DNA of 64,000 bases from Alkalihalobacillus sp. BA299 (GCF_017745675.1 NZ_JAFLJM010000006.1:62001-126000); one strand, 5' to 3'; positions 10,023 to 20,302 are shown, numbered from the stretch's first letter. Notes: a model not told the origin generated them from the sequence alone. Program-made: numbers and translations.

Positions 10023-11815
10023 TGATAGGGAGAACACATCATTGTGGGCAAATATTAGAGAACATCATTGGAGAAAGAGTTCAATTAAAAGGATGGGTAC
10101 AAACACGACGCGATTTAGGACAAGTCATTTTTATCGATTTACGGGACCGTTCAGGGATTGTCCAAGTCGTTTTTAATTCAGAGGTATCAGCAGAAGCGCA
10201 TGCGATTGCAGACCGCGTTCGCAGCGAGTATGTGCTTGATGTAGAAGGAACAGTTGTAAAGCGTGAAGCTGAGACAGTAAACGAGAAAATTCCAACGGGA
10301 AAAGTTGAGGTACATGTTGATAAAATTACCATTTTAAACGCATCGAAACCACTTCCGTTTCAAATTGAAGAAGGTACAGATGCTTCAGAAGATGTTCGTT
10401 TACGCTATCGTTATTTAGACTTGCGACGTCCTGATATGCAAAACATCTTTACATTACGTCATAAAACGACGAAATTAATTCGTGATACGCTCGATAGCGA
10501 GCAATTTTTAGAAATGGAAACACCGATGTTAACAAAGAGTACACCAGAAGGAGCTCGTGATTATTTAGTACCGAGTCGCGTGCATCATGGAGAGTTTTAT
10601 GCTCTTCCTCAGTCACCACAACTTTTCAAACAGTTATTGATGGTTTCAGGGTTTGAACGTTACTATCAAATTGTTCGTTGTTTCCGTGATGAAGACTTAC
10701 GTGCAGATCGTCAGCCAGAGTTCACTCAAGTCGATATTGAAACATCGTTTATGGATAAAGAAGATTTACTTGCGATGATGGAAAACATGATGGCAAAGAT
10801 CATGAAAGAAATCAAAGGTATTGATATTACAACGCCGTTTCAACGACTTACTTACGATGAAGCGATGAATCGTTACGGGTCAGATAAGCCAGATACACGT
10901 TTTGACTTAGAGCTATCTGAATTAACTGAGGTTATGAAAAACTCACAATTTAAAGTGTTTGCTAATGCCATTGGTAATGGTGGTATCGTCAAAGGGTTAA
11001 ATGTAAAAGGAGCTGCCACAAAACTTACTCGTAAAGAAATTGATGACCTTGCAGACTTTGTAGCCATTTATGGAGCGAAAGGCTTAGCATGGCTTAAAGT
11101 TGAGGAAAACGAGTTAAAAGGACCTATTGCGAAGTTCTTAAGCGAGGAAGAAACGGTCGGTATGCGTGAGGCGATGAACGCTGAACCAGGTGATTTGTTG
11201 TTCTTTGCTGCTGATAAAAAGCAAGTTGTATATGATAGCTTAGGGGCATTACGTCTAAAGTTTGGAAAAGATTTAGACCTAATTGATAAAACGAAGTTCA
11301 ACTTCTTATGGGTTGTAGATTTCCCACTCGTTGAATTTGATGAAGATGCTAAACGCTACGTCGCTCTTCACCATCCGTTTACGAGCCCTAAAACAGAAGA
11401 CTTACATTTGCTAGATACTGATCCTAGTCAAGTACGTGCTGAAGCCTATGACCTCGTGTTAAATGGTTATGAACTTGGTGGTGGATCACAACGTATTTAC
11501 CAACGTGAAGTACAAGAAAAGATGTTTAGTACTCTAGGCTTTTCTGAAGAAGAAGCAAAAGAGCAATTCGGCTTCCTATTAGATGCATTTGAATATGGTA
11601 CACCACCGCATGGAGGTATCGCATTAGGTTTGGACCGTCTCATCATGCTTTTAGCAGGTCGAAATAATTTACGTGATACAATTGCGTTCCCTAAGACAGC
11701 GAGTGCGAGCTGCTTACTAACAAATGCACCGAGTACTGTAAGTGAAGCACAATTACGTGAATTGAATTTATCAATTGTTCCTAAAAAAGAGGAAGAAAAA
11801 AAAGTTCAAGTATAA
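10022..11815 (+). CDS. aspS: Aspartyl-tRNA synthetase
   Basis: Charges tRNA-Asp (and possibly tRNA-Asn; the non-discriminating type cannot be excluded). The 597 residues have an N-terminal OB anticodon domain (1-110, [20 protein letters not shown]), the class II core with [16 protein letters not shown] (motif 2), a bacterial GAD insertion (about 300-420), and motif 3 [22 protein letters not shown] lies 7 bases before the ATG, inside the end of hisS. No terminator is seen before the next promoter at 11823. Confidence 0.97.
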   Translation: MIGRTHHCGQILENIIGERVQLKGWVQTRRDLGQVIFIDLRDRSGIVQVVFNSEVSAEAHAIADRVRSEYVLDVEGTVVKREAETVNEKIPTGKVEVHVDKITILNASKPLPFQIEEGTDASEDVRLRYRYLDLRRPDMQNIFTLRHKTTKLIRDTLDSEQFLEMETPMLTKSTPEGARDYLVPSRVHHGEFYALPQSPQLFKQLLMVSGFERYYQIVRCFRDEDLRADRQPEFTQVDIETSFMDKEDLLAMMENMMAKIMKEIKGIDITTPFQRLTYDEAMNRYGSDKPDTRFDLELSELTEVMKNSQFKVFANAIGNGGIVKGLNVKGAATKLTRKEIDDLADFVAIYGAKGLAWLKVEENELKGPIAKFLSEEETVGMREAMNAEPGDLLFFAADKKQVVYDSLGALRLKFGKDLDLIDKTKFNFLWVVDFPLVEFDEDAKRYVALHHPFTSPKTEDLHLLDTDPSQVRAEAYDLVLNGYELGGGSQRIYQREVQEKMFSTLGFSEEEAKEQFGFLLDAFEYGTPPHGGIALGLDRLIMLLAGRNNLRDTIAFPKTASASCLLTNAPSTVSEAQLRELNLSIVPKKEEEKKVQV

Positions 11816-11822
11816 TTAAAGA

Positions 11823-11852
11823 TTGACAAAGATCGATTATTCGAATTATAAT
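11823..11852 (+). promoter_or_regulatory. Consensus promoter of the hom riboswitch transcript
   Basis: TTGACA, 18-base spacer, TATAAT: both hexamers perfect, placed eight bases after the aspS stop codon. Confidence 0.88.
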
Positions 11853-11891
11853 CATAACTATTAAAATTCGAATAAATACGTAGACAATATA

Positions 11892-12056
11892 ACTTATCAC
11901 GAGAGGCTGAGGGACTGACCCGATGAAGCCCGGCAACCGGTTTGTATGCCAAGCAAACAAAGGTGCTAATTTCAGCAGAGCAATGGGCTCTGAAAGATAA
12001 GTGGAGGCGTTTTTTTAAAAAAACCTTTCCCTTATCCGGAGAGGTTTTTTATTTTT
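11892..12056 (+). promoter_or_regulatory. SAM-I (S-box) riboswitch and terminator before hom
   Basis: Binds S-adenosylmethionine and stops transcription when SAM is plentiful. The aptamer is closed by ACTTATC (11892-11898) pairing with GATAAGT (11996-12002). Inside are the hallmarks GAGAGGCTGAGGGACTG, GATGAAGCCCGGCAACC and AAAGGTGCTAATT with CAGAGCAATGGGCTCTGAAAGA. The terminator hairpin (AAACCTTTCC with GGAGAGGTTT, then a T-run) is at about 12018-12056. The switch places the following homoserine dehydrogenase in the methionine branch. Confidence 0.95.
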
Positions 12057-12140
12057 TTCTTGCTTAGTGAAAAGTAGTTGCTGAAATGGACGTGAAAGTA
12101 AATCAAGGCGTTTTATGCATTCAGATTAGGGGGAAGATGT

Positions 12141-13373
12141 ATGTTGAAAATTGGAATCATCGGGTTTGGGACAGTTGGTTCAGGTGTTTATGAGCGTATC
12201 CTAAGCTCCCAAAAAGAGTTAGAAACAGCTTTGAAGAAAGAAATTCTTGTTAAAAAGGTTTTAGTTAAAGATCATGGTAAGGACCGAGAGAATAGTAGTG
12301 TAACGCCATATATAACAAGCGATGCTGCTGAATTTTTTGCCCTTCAATATGATGTGGTATTTGAGGCGATTGGCGGCATCGAACCTGCTAAAGGATATAT
12401 CACCAATCTCATCAAGGCAGGGACGTCAGTTATTACAGCGAATAAAGAGCTCATTGCGAAACACGGAGAAGAACTGGAGGCGTTAGCTAATAAGCATGGT
12501 GTTTATTTAGGTTTTGAAGCAGCTGTTGGTGGGGGAATTCCTATCGTAAATAGCTTTAAAACATTATTTACAACAACGCCAATTCATTCGGTAACTGGCA
12601 TATTAAATGGTACGACGAATTATATCTTAACAGAAATGAAAGAAAAAAATCGCCATTTTAATGATGTATTAGCTGAAGCAAAGCAATTAGGCTATGCAGA
12701 AGCTGATCCAACAGACGATATTGAAGGCTATGATGCATTGTATAAGATCAGAATATTAAGTCGACTAGCGTTTAACGTTTGGCCAAATGAACAGCATTTT
12801 CACTGTAATGGTATAAGTAATATTGAAGATGAAGCACTCGAATTTGCAGAAAAAAACGGATTAGCGATTAAGCTCATTGCAAAGACATCTAATGAAGGTG
12901 GAACGATTCATGGCTTTGTATCACCTTCATTTGTTACTCAATCACACCCTCTTTATAATATTAATGGTGTAACGAATGGTGTATGTATTGATGGGAAGAC
13001 GATCGATCAGATTATGATGAGCGGACCAGGTGCAGGAAAGCATGCGACTGCTAATAGCATGGTCGAAGATTTTGTACTACATGAACAGTTTCAAAATTTT
13101 GCAAGGCAGACGATTGGGCAATCAAACAAAGAGTTAAGCAAAGGAACGGAGGTTGTTATCTTTGTAGGAGAACATGAAGAAAAACAAGTAGCTTCTCAAC
13201 TACTTGCTATTACAGACCAAATTAAAACGGAAGATGTTCTAAATGGAAAAAGAGCTCTTATTGTGACGTTAGCACCAGGAAAGACATTGAGTGATTTACA
13301 AGCTTCTATTCAAATACAGACGTATCCTCTTTTAGGAGAGCTAGCAATTAATAAAATCGCTTTATTTTCCTAA
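12141..13373 (+). CDS. hom: Homoserine dehydrogenase under SAM riboswitch control
   Basis: Reduces aspartate semialdehyde to homoserine, the branch point to methionine and threonine. The 410-residue protein has the NAD(P) fold GFGTVGSG (8-15), TANKELIAKHG, the substrate motif GILNGTTNYILTEM and GYAEADPTDDIEGYDA. The last ~75 residues (from about 335) do not show the usual ACT-domain signature of threonine-inhibited enzymes and may be a divergent regulatory tail. SD AGGGGGA precedes the ATG. thrC and thrB do not follow, unlike B. subtilis. A second homoserine dehydrogenase starts at 63248. Its 3' end overlaps a converging gene by 26 bases. Confidence 0.93.
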   Translation: MLKIGIIGFGTVGSGVYERILSSQKELETALKKEILVKKVLVKDHGKDRENSSVTPYITSDAAEFFALQYDVVFEAIGGIEPAKGYITNLIKAGTSVITANKELIAKHGEELEALANKHGVYLGFEAAVGGGIPIVNSFKTLFTTTPIHSVTGILNGTTNYILTEMKEKNRHFNDVLAEAKQLGYAEADPTDDIEGYDALYKIRILSRLAFNVWPNEQHFHCNGISNIEDEALEFAEKNGLAIKLIAKTSNEGGTIHGFVSPSFVTQSHPLYNINGVTNGVCIDGKTIDQIMMSGPGAGKHATANSMVEDFVLHEQFQNFARQTIGQSNKELSKGTEVVIFVGEHEEKQVASQLLAITDQIKTEDVLNGKRALIVTLAPGKTLSDLQASIQIQTYPLLGELAINKIALFS

Positions 13374-13635
13374 AGTTATCGATAAAGGATATAGGGTCTG
13401 TTTTAACTAAAGATGGTATGACACCTTGATTGGTGTGAAGGTATAAAAAGCCGATCTCTTTTGTTACCTTTCGATAAGAGATATCAAACACATTCTCGAG
13501 TAAAAACTCTTTTTCTTTTAACCGAATTTTATCAGAGTAAAGCTCAATGTCGAAGTTTTTTTCGATGGTATACTTTTTAGTGAATTCTATTTTTTGTTCA
13601 ACTTCAATACAATTATGAGTTGAAATGAGATCCAT
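13348..13635 (-). CDS. Uncharacterised 95-residue protein convergent with hom
   Basis: I do not recognise this protein. It is rich in Lys, Glu, Ile and Phe, with no signal peptide or membrane helix. The pattern of short beta-like stretches (KIRLKEKEFLLENVFDISYR, IGFLYLHTNQGVIPSLVKTDP) recalls a PH-like barrel, which is only an impression. Start chosen at the ATG eight bases after the SD AAAAGGA; an in-frame ATG three codons earlier lies too close to it. The stop lies inside the end of hom. Confidence 0.6.
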   Translation of the reverse strand: MDLISTHNCIEVEQKIEFTKKYTIEKNFDIELYSDKIRLKEKEFLLENVFDISYRKVTKEIGFLYLHTNQGVIPSLVKTDPISFIDNFRKIKRFY

Positions 13636-13659
13636 TGAAAACATCCTTTTAAAAAATTA

Positions 13660-13779
13660 GGCTCTTTTCTTAAAGATTGTTGCTTTTAGCTTTTGGACCG
13701 TAAGCCAAGCGGATGCTTGGCTCTTCACGCGTAGCGTGAAAAACGGTCCAAAAGCAACAAAGTTTACGAAAAAACAGCC
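13660..13779. repeat. Cloverleaf-like palindromic repeat, copy 1 (simple form)
   Basis: About 120 bases. Outer arms contain TTGCTTTT...GGACCGT (left, near 13680-13701) and ACGGTCCAAAAGCAA (right, 13743-13757), flanked by GGCTCTTTTC and GAAAAAACAGCC. Inside are two perfect hairpins: AGCCAAGC-GGAT-GCTTGGCT (13703-13722) and TTCACGC-GTA-GCGTGAA (13724-13740). A second copy lies at 56999-57182. No coding capacity. Confidence 0.85.
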
Positions 13780-13868
13780 AAAAAATTAATATAATTAATG
13801 TAGCATAGCTTATTTAAATTTGCAAAAGAATACATGATAGAAAATTCAGAAAAATGTAACTTTTTTTC

Positions 13869-13897
13869 TTGATCAAGAAAAATTTTTATGCTATGAT
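13869..13897 (+). promoter_or_regulatory. Candidate promoter of 6S RNA
   Basis: TTGATC, 17-base spacer, TATGAT, ending about 7-15 bases before the apparent RNA 5' end. Confidence 0.55.
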
Positions 13898-13909
13898 TTC
13901 ATTAAGGTA

Positions 13910-14096
13910 AAATAAGAGTCCTAGCGTGTTTGTAAGCGACTGACAGTTTTGAGCCAACACTTTTTTTTCGGGAGTATTAAGTCTTCTTTTGGAATACATG
14001 CCTTGATCGCTGAGGACGTATGAAGAAAGAAGCTAGGCACCCACCTGCGAGAGCAGGTTCAAAACTAGGGAGTTACGGCACTTTGGGTCTCTTATT
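13910..14096 (+). ncRNA. ssrS: 6S RNA (SsrS/BsrA type)
   Basis: 6S RNA mimics an open promoter and binds sigma-A RNA polymerase in stationary phase. The 5' part AAGAGTCCTAGCGTGT can pair with the 3' part CGGCACTTTGGGTCTCTT, leaving a long imperfect hairpin with a central bubble (GAGCCAACACTTTT region) and an apical part containing CATGCCTTGATCGCTGAGGACG. A T-run after TCTCTT would end transcription. It lies between aspS/hom and tcdA on the same strand, the place of 6S-1 RNA in B. subtilis. Exact ends are uncertain. Confidence 0.78.
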
Positions 14097-14192
14097 TTTT
14101 GTGTATCGTCTTACAATATAAGATGAATTTCAAAAACAACAAAGATTATCGAAAGCAGTGAAAAATTAACCAAGCTGACTCAAATATCAGTG

Positions 14193-14287
14193 TCAAGCAT
14201 CTTGAAAACGACAAGTTGCAGCCACAAAGAAGCAACGATGTCGTAAAAGGAAAGGTGCCCAAACACTTAAGAGGCGGCTTTTTCTTA
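14193..14287 (+). other. Run of three hairpins downstream of 6S RNA
   Basis: Three successive inverted repeats: TCAAG-CAT-CTTGA (14193-14205), ACGACAAGTTGC with GCAACGATGTCGT (14208-14219 / 14232-14244), and a GC-rich hairpin (14247-14259 with about 14273-14287) ending in TTTTTCTT. The last resembles a terminator. No gene is seen between the 6S RNA and tcdA, so this may be the end of a short unrecognised transcript. Confidence 0.45.
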
Positions 14288-14456
14288 TGTAGATCAAGCT
14301 TTTGGTGCATAATAATGAATGTAGTTATTATTCGATCATAGATTTTTCTTTATAGCTATGGTATATTTTACCCCGATTGCGTTTATAGGTATAATCAGTA
14401 TATGAAACGAGCTTACAGATCGTATGTGTTGGCATAGTGAGAAAGGAAGAGGTAAG

Positions 14457-15224
14457 ATGTTGTATCAATTTTCAAGAAACGAACTTGCAATTGGAAAAGA
14501 TGGTGTCCAAGCATTAAAAAACAGTACAGTTGCAGTATTAGGTGTCGGTGGAGTAGGGTCATTTTCAGCAGAAGCCCTAGCAAGGTCTGGTGTAGGACGC
14601 CTTGTCCTTGTAGATAAAGATGATGTCGATATTACAAACGTTAATAGGCAAATTCATGCACTAATATCTACTATCGGTCAACCTAAAGTGGAGTTAATGA
14701 AAGAACGGATAAAGGATATCAATCCTGATTGTGAAGTAATTGCTTTAAAAATGTTTTATACAGAAGAAACGTATGAGCAGTTTTTTGACTATGGGCTAGA
14801 TTTTGTTGTTGATGCTTGTGATACTATTACGTATAAAATTCACATTATAAAACAATGCTTGCAACGGAACATTGGTATTATATCAAGTATGGGTGTTGCC
14901 AATAAAATGGATCCTACAAGATTACGAATTGCTGATATTTCTAAAACAAGTTACGATCCTATTGCAAAAGTGGTTCGAACAAAGCTACGTAAAGAAGGCA
15001 TTCATAAAGGTGTAAATGTAGTTTTTTCAGACGAACGTCCGGTTAAAATTCGAGAAGAAATCCGTAAAGAAATCGTACCCGAAGCTGCTGAAGAAGGGCC
15101 TATTCGGAAGGCGAAGCTACCACCATCCTCTAATGCTTTTGTTCCTTCGGTTTCAGGACTTATTATGGCAGGCCATGTGATCACGAAAATTTTAGAACAA
15201 AATAAGATTCTTATAGAACGATAA
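14457..15224 (+). CDS. tcdA: tRNA threonylcarbamoyladenosine dehydratase TcdA (YrvM)
   Basis: ATP-dependent enzyme of the ThiF/MoeB/E1 family that cyclises t6A37 of tRNA to ct6A. The 255 residues have the nucleotide-binding glycine loop VLGVGGVGSF (about 25-34), VDKDDVDITNVNRQ, and the Cys-containing VVDACDT segment, then the CsdL/TcdA-type C-terminal part with VPSVSGLIMAG. SD AAGGAAGAGG lies 6 bases before the chosen ATG; an upstream ATG (14424) has none. It corresponds to yrvM, which follows aspS and 6S RNA in B. subtilis. Confidence 0.93.
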   Translation: MLYQFSRNELAIGKDGVQALKNSTVAVLGVGGVGSFSAEALARSGVGRLVLVDKDDVDITNVNRQIHALISTIGQPKVELMKERIKDINPDCEVIALKMFYTEETYEQFFDYGLDFVVDACDTITYKIHIIKQCLQRNIGIISSMGVANKMDPTRLRIADISKTSYDPIAKVVRTKLRKEGIHKGVNVVFSDERPVKIREEIRKEIVPEAAEEGPIRKAKLPPSSNAFVPSVSGLIMAGHVITKILEQNKILIER

Positions 15225-15298
15225 ATTGACTTATTCTTAGGCGGTTTAACAGTTTTCAAGATTAATTAATATTTTTTTGGTAATACCTCGGTGACTTT

Positions 15299-15333
15299 AC
15301 TGACCAATCTACGTAGATTGAGTCAGTTTTTTA
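15299..15333 (+). terminator. Intrinsic terminator after tcdA
   Basis: ACTGACCAATCTA-CG-TAGATTG(A)GTCAGT followed by six Ts; one bulged base. Confidence 0.85.
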
Positions 15334-15385
15334 TAGTGTTTTTTTAATTTTATAAAAAATTAGAAGTGGAATTTTAAAAAATATA

Positions 15386-15414
15386 TTGAATAATGTATGA
15401 ACATTTTTTATAAT
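15386..15414 (+). promoter_or_regulatory. Candidate promoter of the lactate permease gene
   Basis: TTGAAT, 17-base spacer, TATAAT. Confidence 0.65.
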
Positions 15415-15427
15415 GAAAGCACTTGCA
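15414..15427 (+). promoter_or_regulatory. Candidate CcpA cre site at the lutP promoter
   Basis: TGAAAGCACTTGCA fits the cre consensus TGWAANCGNTNWCA at 12 of 14 positions. It starts at the last base of the -10 and covers the start-site region, a position for carbon catabolite repression. Confidence 0.55.
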
Positions 15428-15437
15428 GTTAATTAAA

Positions 15438-15452
15438 CATCTGATGACCGGA
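15438..15452 (+). promoter_or_regulatory. Operator-like site, copy 1 (lutP)
   Basis: CATCTGATGACCGGA, containing the palindrome CATC-T-GATG, just downstream of the predicted transcription start. The same 15 bases occur before lutA (17379-17393). A GntR-type regulator such as LutR is the likely binder (inference); no lutR gene is in the window. Confidence 0.7.
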
Positions 15453-15512
15453 AGATAAGATAATAGGATGAGATGTTAGGTTATCAGGGGAGTATGAGGG
15501 GGAGTTTGAATA

Positions 15513-17291
15513 ATGAGTTTAGGAGCTTTATCAGTTTTAGCATTAATACCAATTTTAACGGTCTTACTATTTTTAGTCATCTTAAGATGGCCTGCTAAAC
15601 GAGCAATGCCTTTAGCATTTTTTGTAACCGTTTTAATTGCATGGTTTGTTTGGGATGTTCCAACAAATCAAATCGCAGCTGCTAGTACTAGAGGTCTAGT
15701 TTCTGCAATAGAAGTATTAATTATCGTTTTTGGAGCGATCCTTCTTTTAAATGCTTTAAAGGAAAGCGGTGCCATTCAAACAATACGTCAAACATTTACG
15801 GATGTGTCACCTGATCGTCGAGTTCAAGCGATTATTATTTGTTGGCTATTTGGTTCGTTTATTGAAGGAGCTTCTGGTTGGGGGACACCAGCGGCTATTG
15901 CAGCACCATTGTTAGTAGCCATCGGCTTTCCAGCAATGGGAGCTGTTATTGTAGCTTTAATTATTCAATCGACACCAGTTTCTTTTGGTGCAGTTGGTAC
16001 GCCGATCTTAATAGGTGTAAATTCAGGATTAAGTGAATCGACGATTGTTCATGAGACGGCTTCAAGTCTTGGAATGACTTTTGATGCATACATTCGTGCA
16101 ATCGGTGGAGAAGTTGCTATTATTCATGCGATGGTCGGGTTATTTATACCGCTCTTTATGGTTACGATGTTAACTAGATTCTTCGGGAAAAATAGATCAA
16201 TTGTCGAAGGTTTAGCAATTTGGAAGTTTGCAATATTTGCGGGTCTTGCGTTTACTATTCCATATGCAATAGTAGCTAATTTACTTGGACCTGAGTTTCC
16301 TTCCATGTTTGGTGGGTTAATTGGGTTAGCTATTGTAATCCCAGCAGCTAAGCGCGGCTTCCTCATACCTAAGAAAACGTGGGATTTTGAAGATAAAGCA
16401 AGTTGGGATCCAGATTGGACAGGCCAATTAAAAGTATATAATCAACCTACAGGAAAGAAGATTACTCCTTTTATGTCGTGGTTACCTTATGTAATTGTTG
16501 GAGTAATTCTTGTATTCACACGTATTAATTCATTACCATTTGGTGACTGGTTAAAGTCAGTTAAGTTTACTGCTACAGATGTTTTTGGTACTACAATTAC
16601 ATTTACTAGTACACCTTTACATTTACCAGGGACGATATTAATTTTAGTTTCATTTATTGTATTCTTTATGCATCAAATGGATACAAAAGCATATGGACGC
16701 GCTGTTAAAGAGTCGTTTGGCACGGTGGCTAGTGCTGCACCTGCATTACTTTTTGCAGTACCAATGGTTCAAGTTTTTATTAATTCTGGTGTAAACGCTT
16801 CAGGATATAGTAGTATGCCTCTTGTTTTAGCAGAAACGGTTTCGGTCGCAATAGGGGAAAATTGGCCTGTTGTGGCTCCTGCCATTGGTGCATTAGGGGC
16901 ATTTGTCGCAGGAAGTAATACGATTAGTAATATGATGTTTTCATTGTTCCAGTTTGGAGTAGCTGAAAATATTGGTGTGACAGCTTCAACGATTATTGCT
17001 TTACAAGCAGTGGGTGGTGCAGCTGGGAACATGATCTGTGTTCATAATGTTGTAGCTGCTTCTGCAGCGGCTGGACTAATTGGTAAAGAAGGAAATATTA
17101 TTCGTAAAACATTAATACCGACTGCATTTTACGTGTTCTTTGCAGGGGGAATAGGCTTCGTTCTTATTAATGGCTTTGGATTAAATATTGGTACATTGAT
17201 GGTACTAACCGTTGTTGCTACTGTCCTTTTTGCCTTTTATAAAGGGAGTAAGGAAAACCGTCGCGGAAAAAAAGAAAATAAAGCTGCTTGA
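15513..17291 (+). CDS. lutP: L-lactate permease
   Basis: Proton-coupled uptake of lactate (LctP family). The 592 residues form about 13-14 membrane helices with family segments [22 protein letters not shown] and [21 protein letters not shown], close to the glycolate/lactate permease pattern. It is followed by a terminator and then by lutABC, with a shared operator-like sequence in front of both units, so transport and oxidation of lactate are probably co-regulated. SD GAGGGGGAG precedes the ATG. Confidence 0.95.
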   Translation: MSLGALSVLALIPILTVLLFLVILRWPAKRAMPLAFFVTVLIAWFVWDVPTNQIAAASTRGLVSAIEVLIIVFGAILLLNALKESGAIQTIRQTFTDVSPDRRVQAIIICWLFGSFIEGASGWGTPAAIAAPLLVAIGFPAMGAVIVALIIQSTPVSFGAVGTPILIGVNSGLSESTIVHETASSLGMTFDAYIRAIGGEVAIIHAMVGLFIPLFMVTMLTRFFGKNRSIVEGLAIWKFAIFAGLAFTIPYAIVANLLGPEFPSMFGGLIGLAIVIPAAKRGFLIPKKTWDFEDKASWDPDWTGQLKVYNQPTGKKITPFMSWLPYVIVGVILVFTRINSLPFGDWLKSVKFTATDVFGTTITFTSTPLHLPGTILILVSFIVFFMHQMDTKAYGRAVKESFGTVASAAPALLFAVPMVQVFINSGVNASGYSSMPLVLAETVSVAIGENWPVVAPAIGALGAFVAGSNTISNMMFSLFQFGVAENIGVTASTIIALQAVGGAAGNMICVHNVVAASAAAGLIGKEGNIIRKTLIPTAFYVFFAGGIGFVLINGFGLNIGTLMVLTVVATVLFAFYKGSKENRRGKKENKAA

Positions 17292-17307
17292 TTTAAATGA
17301 TTTAATT

Positions 17308-17350
17308 TCAAGCTCCACATTAGTTGTGGGGCTTGAATCTTTTTTCTTTT
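17308..17350 (+). terminator. Intrinsic terminator after lutP
   Basis: TCAAGCTCCACA and TGTGGGGCTTGA pair across a short loop, followed by a T-rich run. Confidence 0.88.
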
Positions 17351-17378
17351 CCTATTAAATTTGTTATATAAGTATATT

Positions 17379-17393
17379 CATCTGATGACCGGA
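17379..17393 (+). promoter_or_regulatory. Operator-like site, copy 2 (lutA)
   Basis: CATCTGATGACCGGA, identical to the site before lutP; here the palindrome extends to TCATC-T-GATGA. It ends 20 bases before the lutA start codon. Confidence 0.72.
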
Positions 17394-17413
17394 TAACTAA
17401 GGAGCTGAAATAT

Positions 17414-18133
17414 ATGAAAGTATCATTATTTATCACTTGTCTTGCTGATGTCTTTTATCCAGGAGTCGGCAAAGATACCGTTGAAATATTAGAACGTCTT
17501 AATTGTGAAGTCGTGTTTCCAGATAACCAAACATGCTGCGGGCAGCCTGCCTATAATAGTGGCTACCATAAAGAAGCAAAAGAGGTTGCAAAACATATGA
17601 TTGAAACGTTTGCTTCATCTGATTATGTCGTGTCACCATCAGGGTCCTGTGTTTCCATGATACATGAATATCCTCACCTTTTTAGTGACGATGCGATCTG
17701 GAAGGTAAAAGCTAACGCATTAATGGATAAAACGTTTGAATTAACGCAGTTTATAGTCGATGTACTTAAAATTGAAGATGTTGGAGCATCTTTACCAACA
17801 AAAGCGACGTATCATACGTCGTGCCATATGACACGTTTATTAGGCGTGAAAGATGCTCCAATGAAGTTGTTAGAGAATGTCGAAGGACTTGAGTTTGCAA
17901 GCTTACCAAATAAAGAAACGTGCTGTGGTTTTGGTGGTACATTCTCAGTAAAAATGGTGCCAATCTCAGAACAAATGGTTAATGAAAAAATAGAGCATAT
18001 AGAAGAAACGGAAGCTGAAGTATTGGTTGGTGCTGATTGTGGCTGTTTAATGAATATTGGTGGTCGGATCGAGCGTCAAGGAAAACCAATCAAAGTGATG
18101 CATATCGCACAAGTTTTAAATAGTAGAAAATGA
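17414..18133 (+). CDS. lutA: Lactate utilization protein LutA
   Basis: Subunit of the LutABC L-lactate oxidation system, which turns lactate into pyruvate in the cytoplasm. The 239 residues carry two cysteine-rich CCG domains (heterodisulfide-reductase-like Fe-S binders): [14 protein letters not shown] at about 37-50 and [14 protein letters not shown] near 172-185, with further Cys pairs SGSC and CGC. SD AAGGAGC lies 8 bases before the ATG. It is the first gene of a tight three-gene operon. Confidence 0.96.
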   Translation: MKVSLFITCLADVFYPGVGKDTVEILERLNCEVVFPDNQTCCGQPAYNSGYHKEAKEVAKHMIETFASSDYVVSPSGSCVSMIHEYPHLFSDDAIWKVKANALMDKTFELTQFIVDVLKIEDVGASLPTKATYHTSCHMTRLLGVKDAPMKLLENVEGLEFASLPNKETCCGFGGTFSVKMVPISEQMVNEKIEHIEETEAEVLVGADCGCLMNIGGRIERQGKPIKVMHIAQVLNSRK

Positions 18134-18155
18134 AACGTACAAGGTGGTGAAACGT

Positions 18156-19583
18156 ATGCCAATGAAAATTAGTGATGAACAATTTTTTGGACGGGTTGAA
18201 AAAGGATTGAAAAATGAGTTTATGAGAAGCGCCATGGTTTCGGCTCAGGAACGTTTAAAAAATAAAAAGTTGGAATCCCAGGAAGAACTCGGTAACTGGG
18301 AGGAATGGCGAAATCTTGCCGAAGAAATTCGTCAGCATACATTAGAAAACTTAGATTACTATTTGGAGCAATTAACAGACAATGTCATCCAACTTGGCGG
18401 AAACGTCTTTTTTGCGCAAACAGCCGAAGAAGCGAATGAGTATATTACAAACATCGCGAAACAAAAAGAAGCCAAAAAAATCATTAAATCAAAATCGATG
18501 GTGACAGAAGAAATAAGTATGAATGAGGCGCTTGAAGCCCTAGGATGTGAGGTAATTGAGTCAGATCTAGGGGAATATATCTTACAAATTGACGATCATG
18601 ATCCACCTTCACATATCGTCGCACCTGCTTTACACAAAAATAAAGAACAAATTCGTGATACATTTCAAGAAAAGCTTGGATACACTAAGTCATCTAAGCC
18701 TGAGGAGTTAGCTTTATTTGCAAGAGAACAGCTTCGCGCCGAATTTTTAGCAGCAGATATCGGCATAACAGGCTGTAATTTTGCGGTAGCAGAATCGGGA
18801 AGTATTTCACTTGTTACCAATGAAGGAAATGCAAGGCTTGCTACATCTCTACCGAAAACACAAATTACTGTTATGGGAATGGAACGCATTGTACCTACAT
18901 GGGAAGAACTTGATATTCTAGTAAGTATGTTATGTCGCAGTGCAGTCGGACAAAAGCTTACAAGCTATATTACAGGATTAACAGGCCCGAAAGACGAAGG
19001 GGATGTCGATGGGCCAGAAGAGTTTCATCTTGTTATCGTAGATAACGGTCGTTCTAATATTTTAGGAACAGAATTTCAATCAGCCCTTCAATGTATACGC
19101 TGTGCCGCTTGTATTAACGTTTGTCCAATATACCGACATATTGGTGGGCATTCTTACGGTTCAATTTACCCAGGCCCGATTGGTGCGGTATTGTCACCAT
19201 TACTCGGAGGCTATGACGATTATAAAGAACTTCCTTATGCATCAAGTTTATGTGCAGCATGTACTGAAGCCTGTCCAGTGAAAATTCCACTTCATGAACT
19301 CTTAGTAAAACACCGTCGCAATATCGTTGAAGAGCAGGGTAAGGCTGGGTTTGGTGAAAAGCTAGCAATGAAAGGCTTTGCGATGGCTGCCAGCTCGCCG
19401 AAATTGTATAACATGGGATCAAAAGTAGCGCCGACAATGATGGGACCATTTGCCAAAGAGGGGAAAGTAACGAAGGGGCCAGGCCCGATTAAGCCATGGA
19501 CAGATATCCGCGATTTTCCAGAGCCAAGCAAACAAAGCTTCCGCAAATGGTTTAAGGAACGGAAAAAGGAGGAGAACGAATAA
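18156..19583 (+). CDS. lutB: Lactate utilization iron-sulfur protein LutB
   Basis: Electron-transfer subunit of lactate oxidation. The 475 residues contain the LutB/YkgF domain (about 60-290) and two 4Fe-4S clusters: [12 protein letters not shown] and CAACTEACP, in the order known for B. subtilis LutB, then a Pro-rich tail. Start set at the ATG giving MPMKIS, which matches the family N-terminus (MAMKIG in B. subtilis) and is 8 bases from AAGGTGG; GTG codons at 18144 and 18147 overlap that ribosome site. The stop overlaps the lutC start (TAATG). Confidence 0.96.
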   Translation: MPMKISDEQFFGRVEKGLKNEFMRSAMVSAQERLKNKKLESQEELGNWEEWRNLAEEIRQHTLENLDYYLEQLTDNVIQLGGNVFFAQTAEEANEYITNIAKQKEAKKIIKSKSMVTEEISMNEALEALGCEVIESDLGEYILQIDDHDPPSHIVAPALHKNKEQIRDTFQEKLGYTKSSKPEELALFAREQLRAEFLAADIGITGCNFAVAESGSISLVTNEGNARLATSLPKTQITVMGMERIVPTWEELDILVSMLCRSAVGQKLTSYITGLTGPKDEGDVDGPEEFHLVIVDNGRSNILGTEFQSALQCIRCAACINVCPIYRHIGGHSYGSIYPGPIGAVLSPLLGGYDDYKELPYASSLCAACTEACPVKIPLHELLVKHRRNIVEEQGKAGFGEKLAMKGFAMAASSPKLYNMGSKVAPTMMGPFAKEGKVTKGPGPIKPWTDIRDFPEPSKQSFRKWFKERKKEENE

Positions 19584-20302
19584 TGGCTAACGGAACGGTT
19601 TACAACAAAGAGAAGTTTCTAAACCAAGTAGCTAAGAGCCTTGGACGACAGCGCCAAACGAAGCCTGTACTTCGCCCGAAATGGAAGCATCAGCCACAAT
19701 GGGACGTCTATCAAGACCTTTCACAAGATGGATTGCTTGAAGTATTAAAGGATCAATGTACTCGTATTCATACGGAAGTGGCTATGGCTACCATAGAAAC
19801 TTTAAATAATGTATTAGCTAAGGTTGTGGGTAACTACCAGGCAGAAACGATTGTGAGCTGGGCTGACCCACGCTTTACAGAATACGGAATAGATCAATAT
19901 TTTGAGCAAGCAAAAGCTACTGAAATCGATATTCATATCTGGGATACAAGTAAAGGAGAAGAAAACGTAAAATTAGCTGAAAAAGCGGATATTGGCATAA
20001 CGTTTGCGGATATGACTCTTGCTGAATCTGGAACGGTTGTTTTACTAAGTGATAATGGAAAAGGAAGGTCGGTAAGCTTGCTACCGAAGTATTATGTTGC
20101 GATTATTCCGAAAAGTACGATCGTACCTCGAATGACACAAGCAACGTACTATATTCATCAGCTTCAAGAGGAAACAGGTAAAGTTCCTTCGTGTGTGAAT
20201 TTCATCTCGGGTCCAAGTAACAGTGCCGATATTGAAATGAATTTAGTCGTCGGGGTTCACGGACCTGTAAAAGCAACGTATATCATTATAGAAGATAAAT
20301 AG
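19583..20302 (+). CDS. lutC: Lactate utilization protein LutC
   Basis: Third subunit of the lactate oxidation complex (LUD domain). The 239 residues include the conserved ADIGITFADMTLAESGTVVL and a segment of KYYVAIIPKSTIVPRM type. SD AAAAAGGAGG inside the end of lutB and the TAATG overlap show translational coupling. The operon ends at the bidirectional hairpin at 20405. Confidence 0.95.
   Translation: MANGTVYNKEKFLNQVAKSLGRQRQTKPVLRPKWKHQPQWDVYQDLSQDGLLEVLKDQCTRIHTEVAMATIETLNNVLAKVVGNYQAETIVSWADPRFTEYGIDQYFEQAKATEIDIHIWDTSKGEENVKLAEKADIGITFADMTLAESGTVVLLSDNGKGRSVSLLPKYYVAIIPKSTIVPRMTQATYYIHQLQEETGKVPSCVNFISGPSNSADIEMNLVVGVHGPVKATYIIIEDK

Noticed and set aside
13660..13779. Cloverleaf-like structure considered as a tRNA
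   Set aside because: Arm lengths and invariant tRNA bases (GG in the D loop, TTC in the T loop) do not fit, and a second copy with an insert exists.
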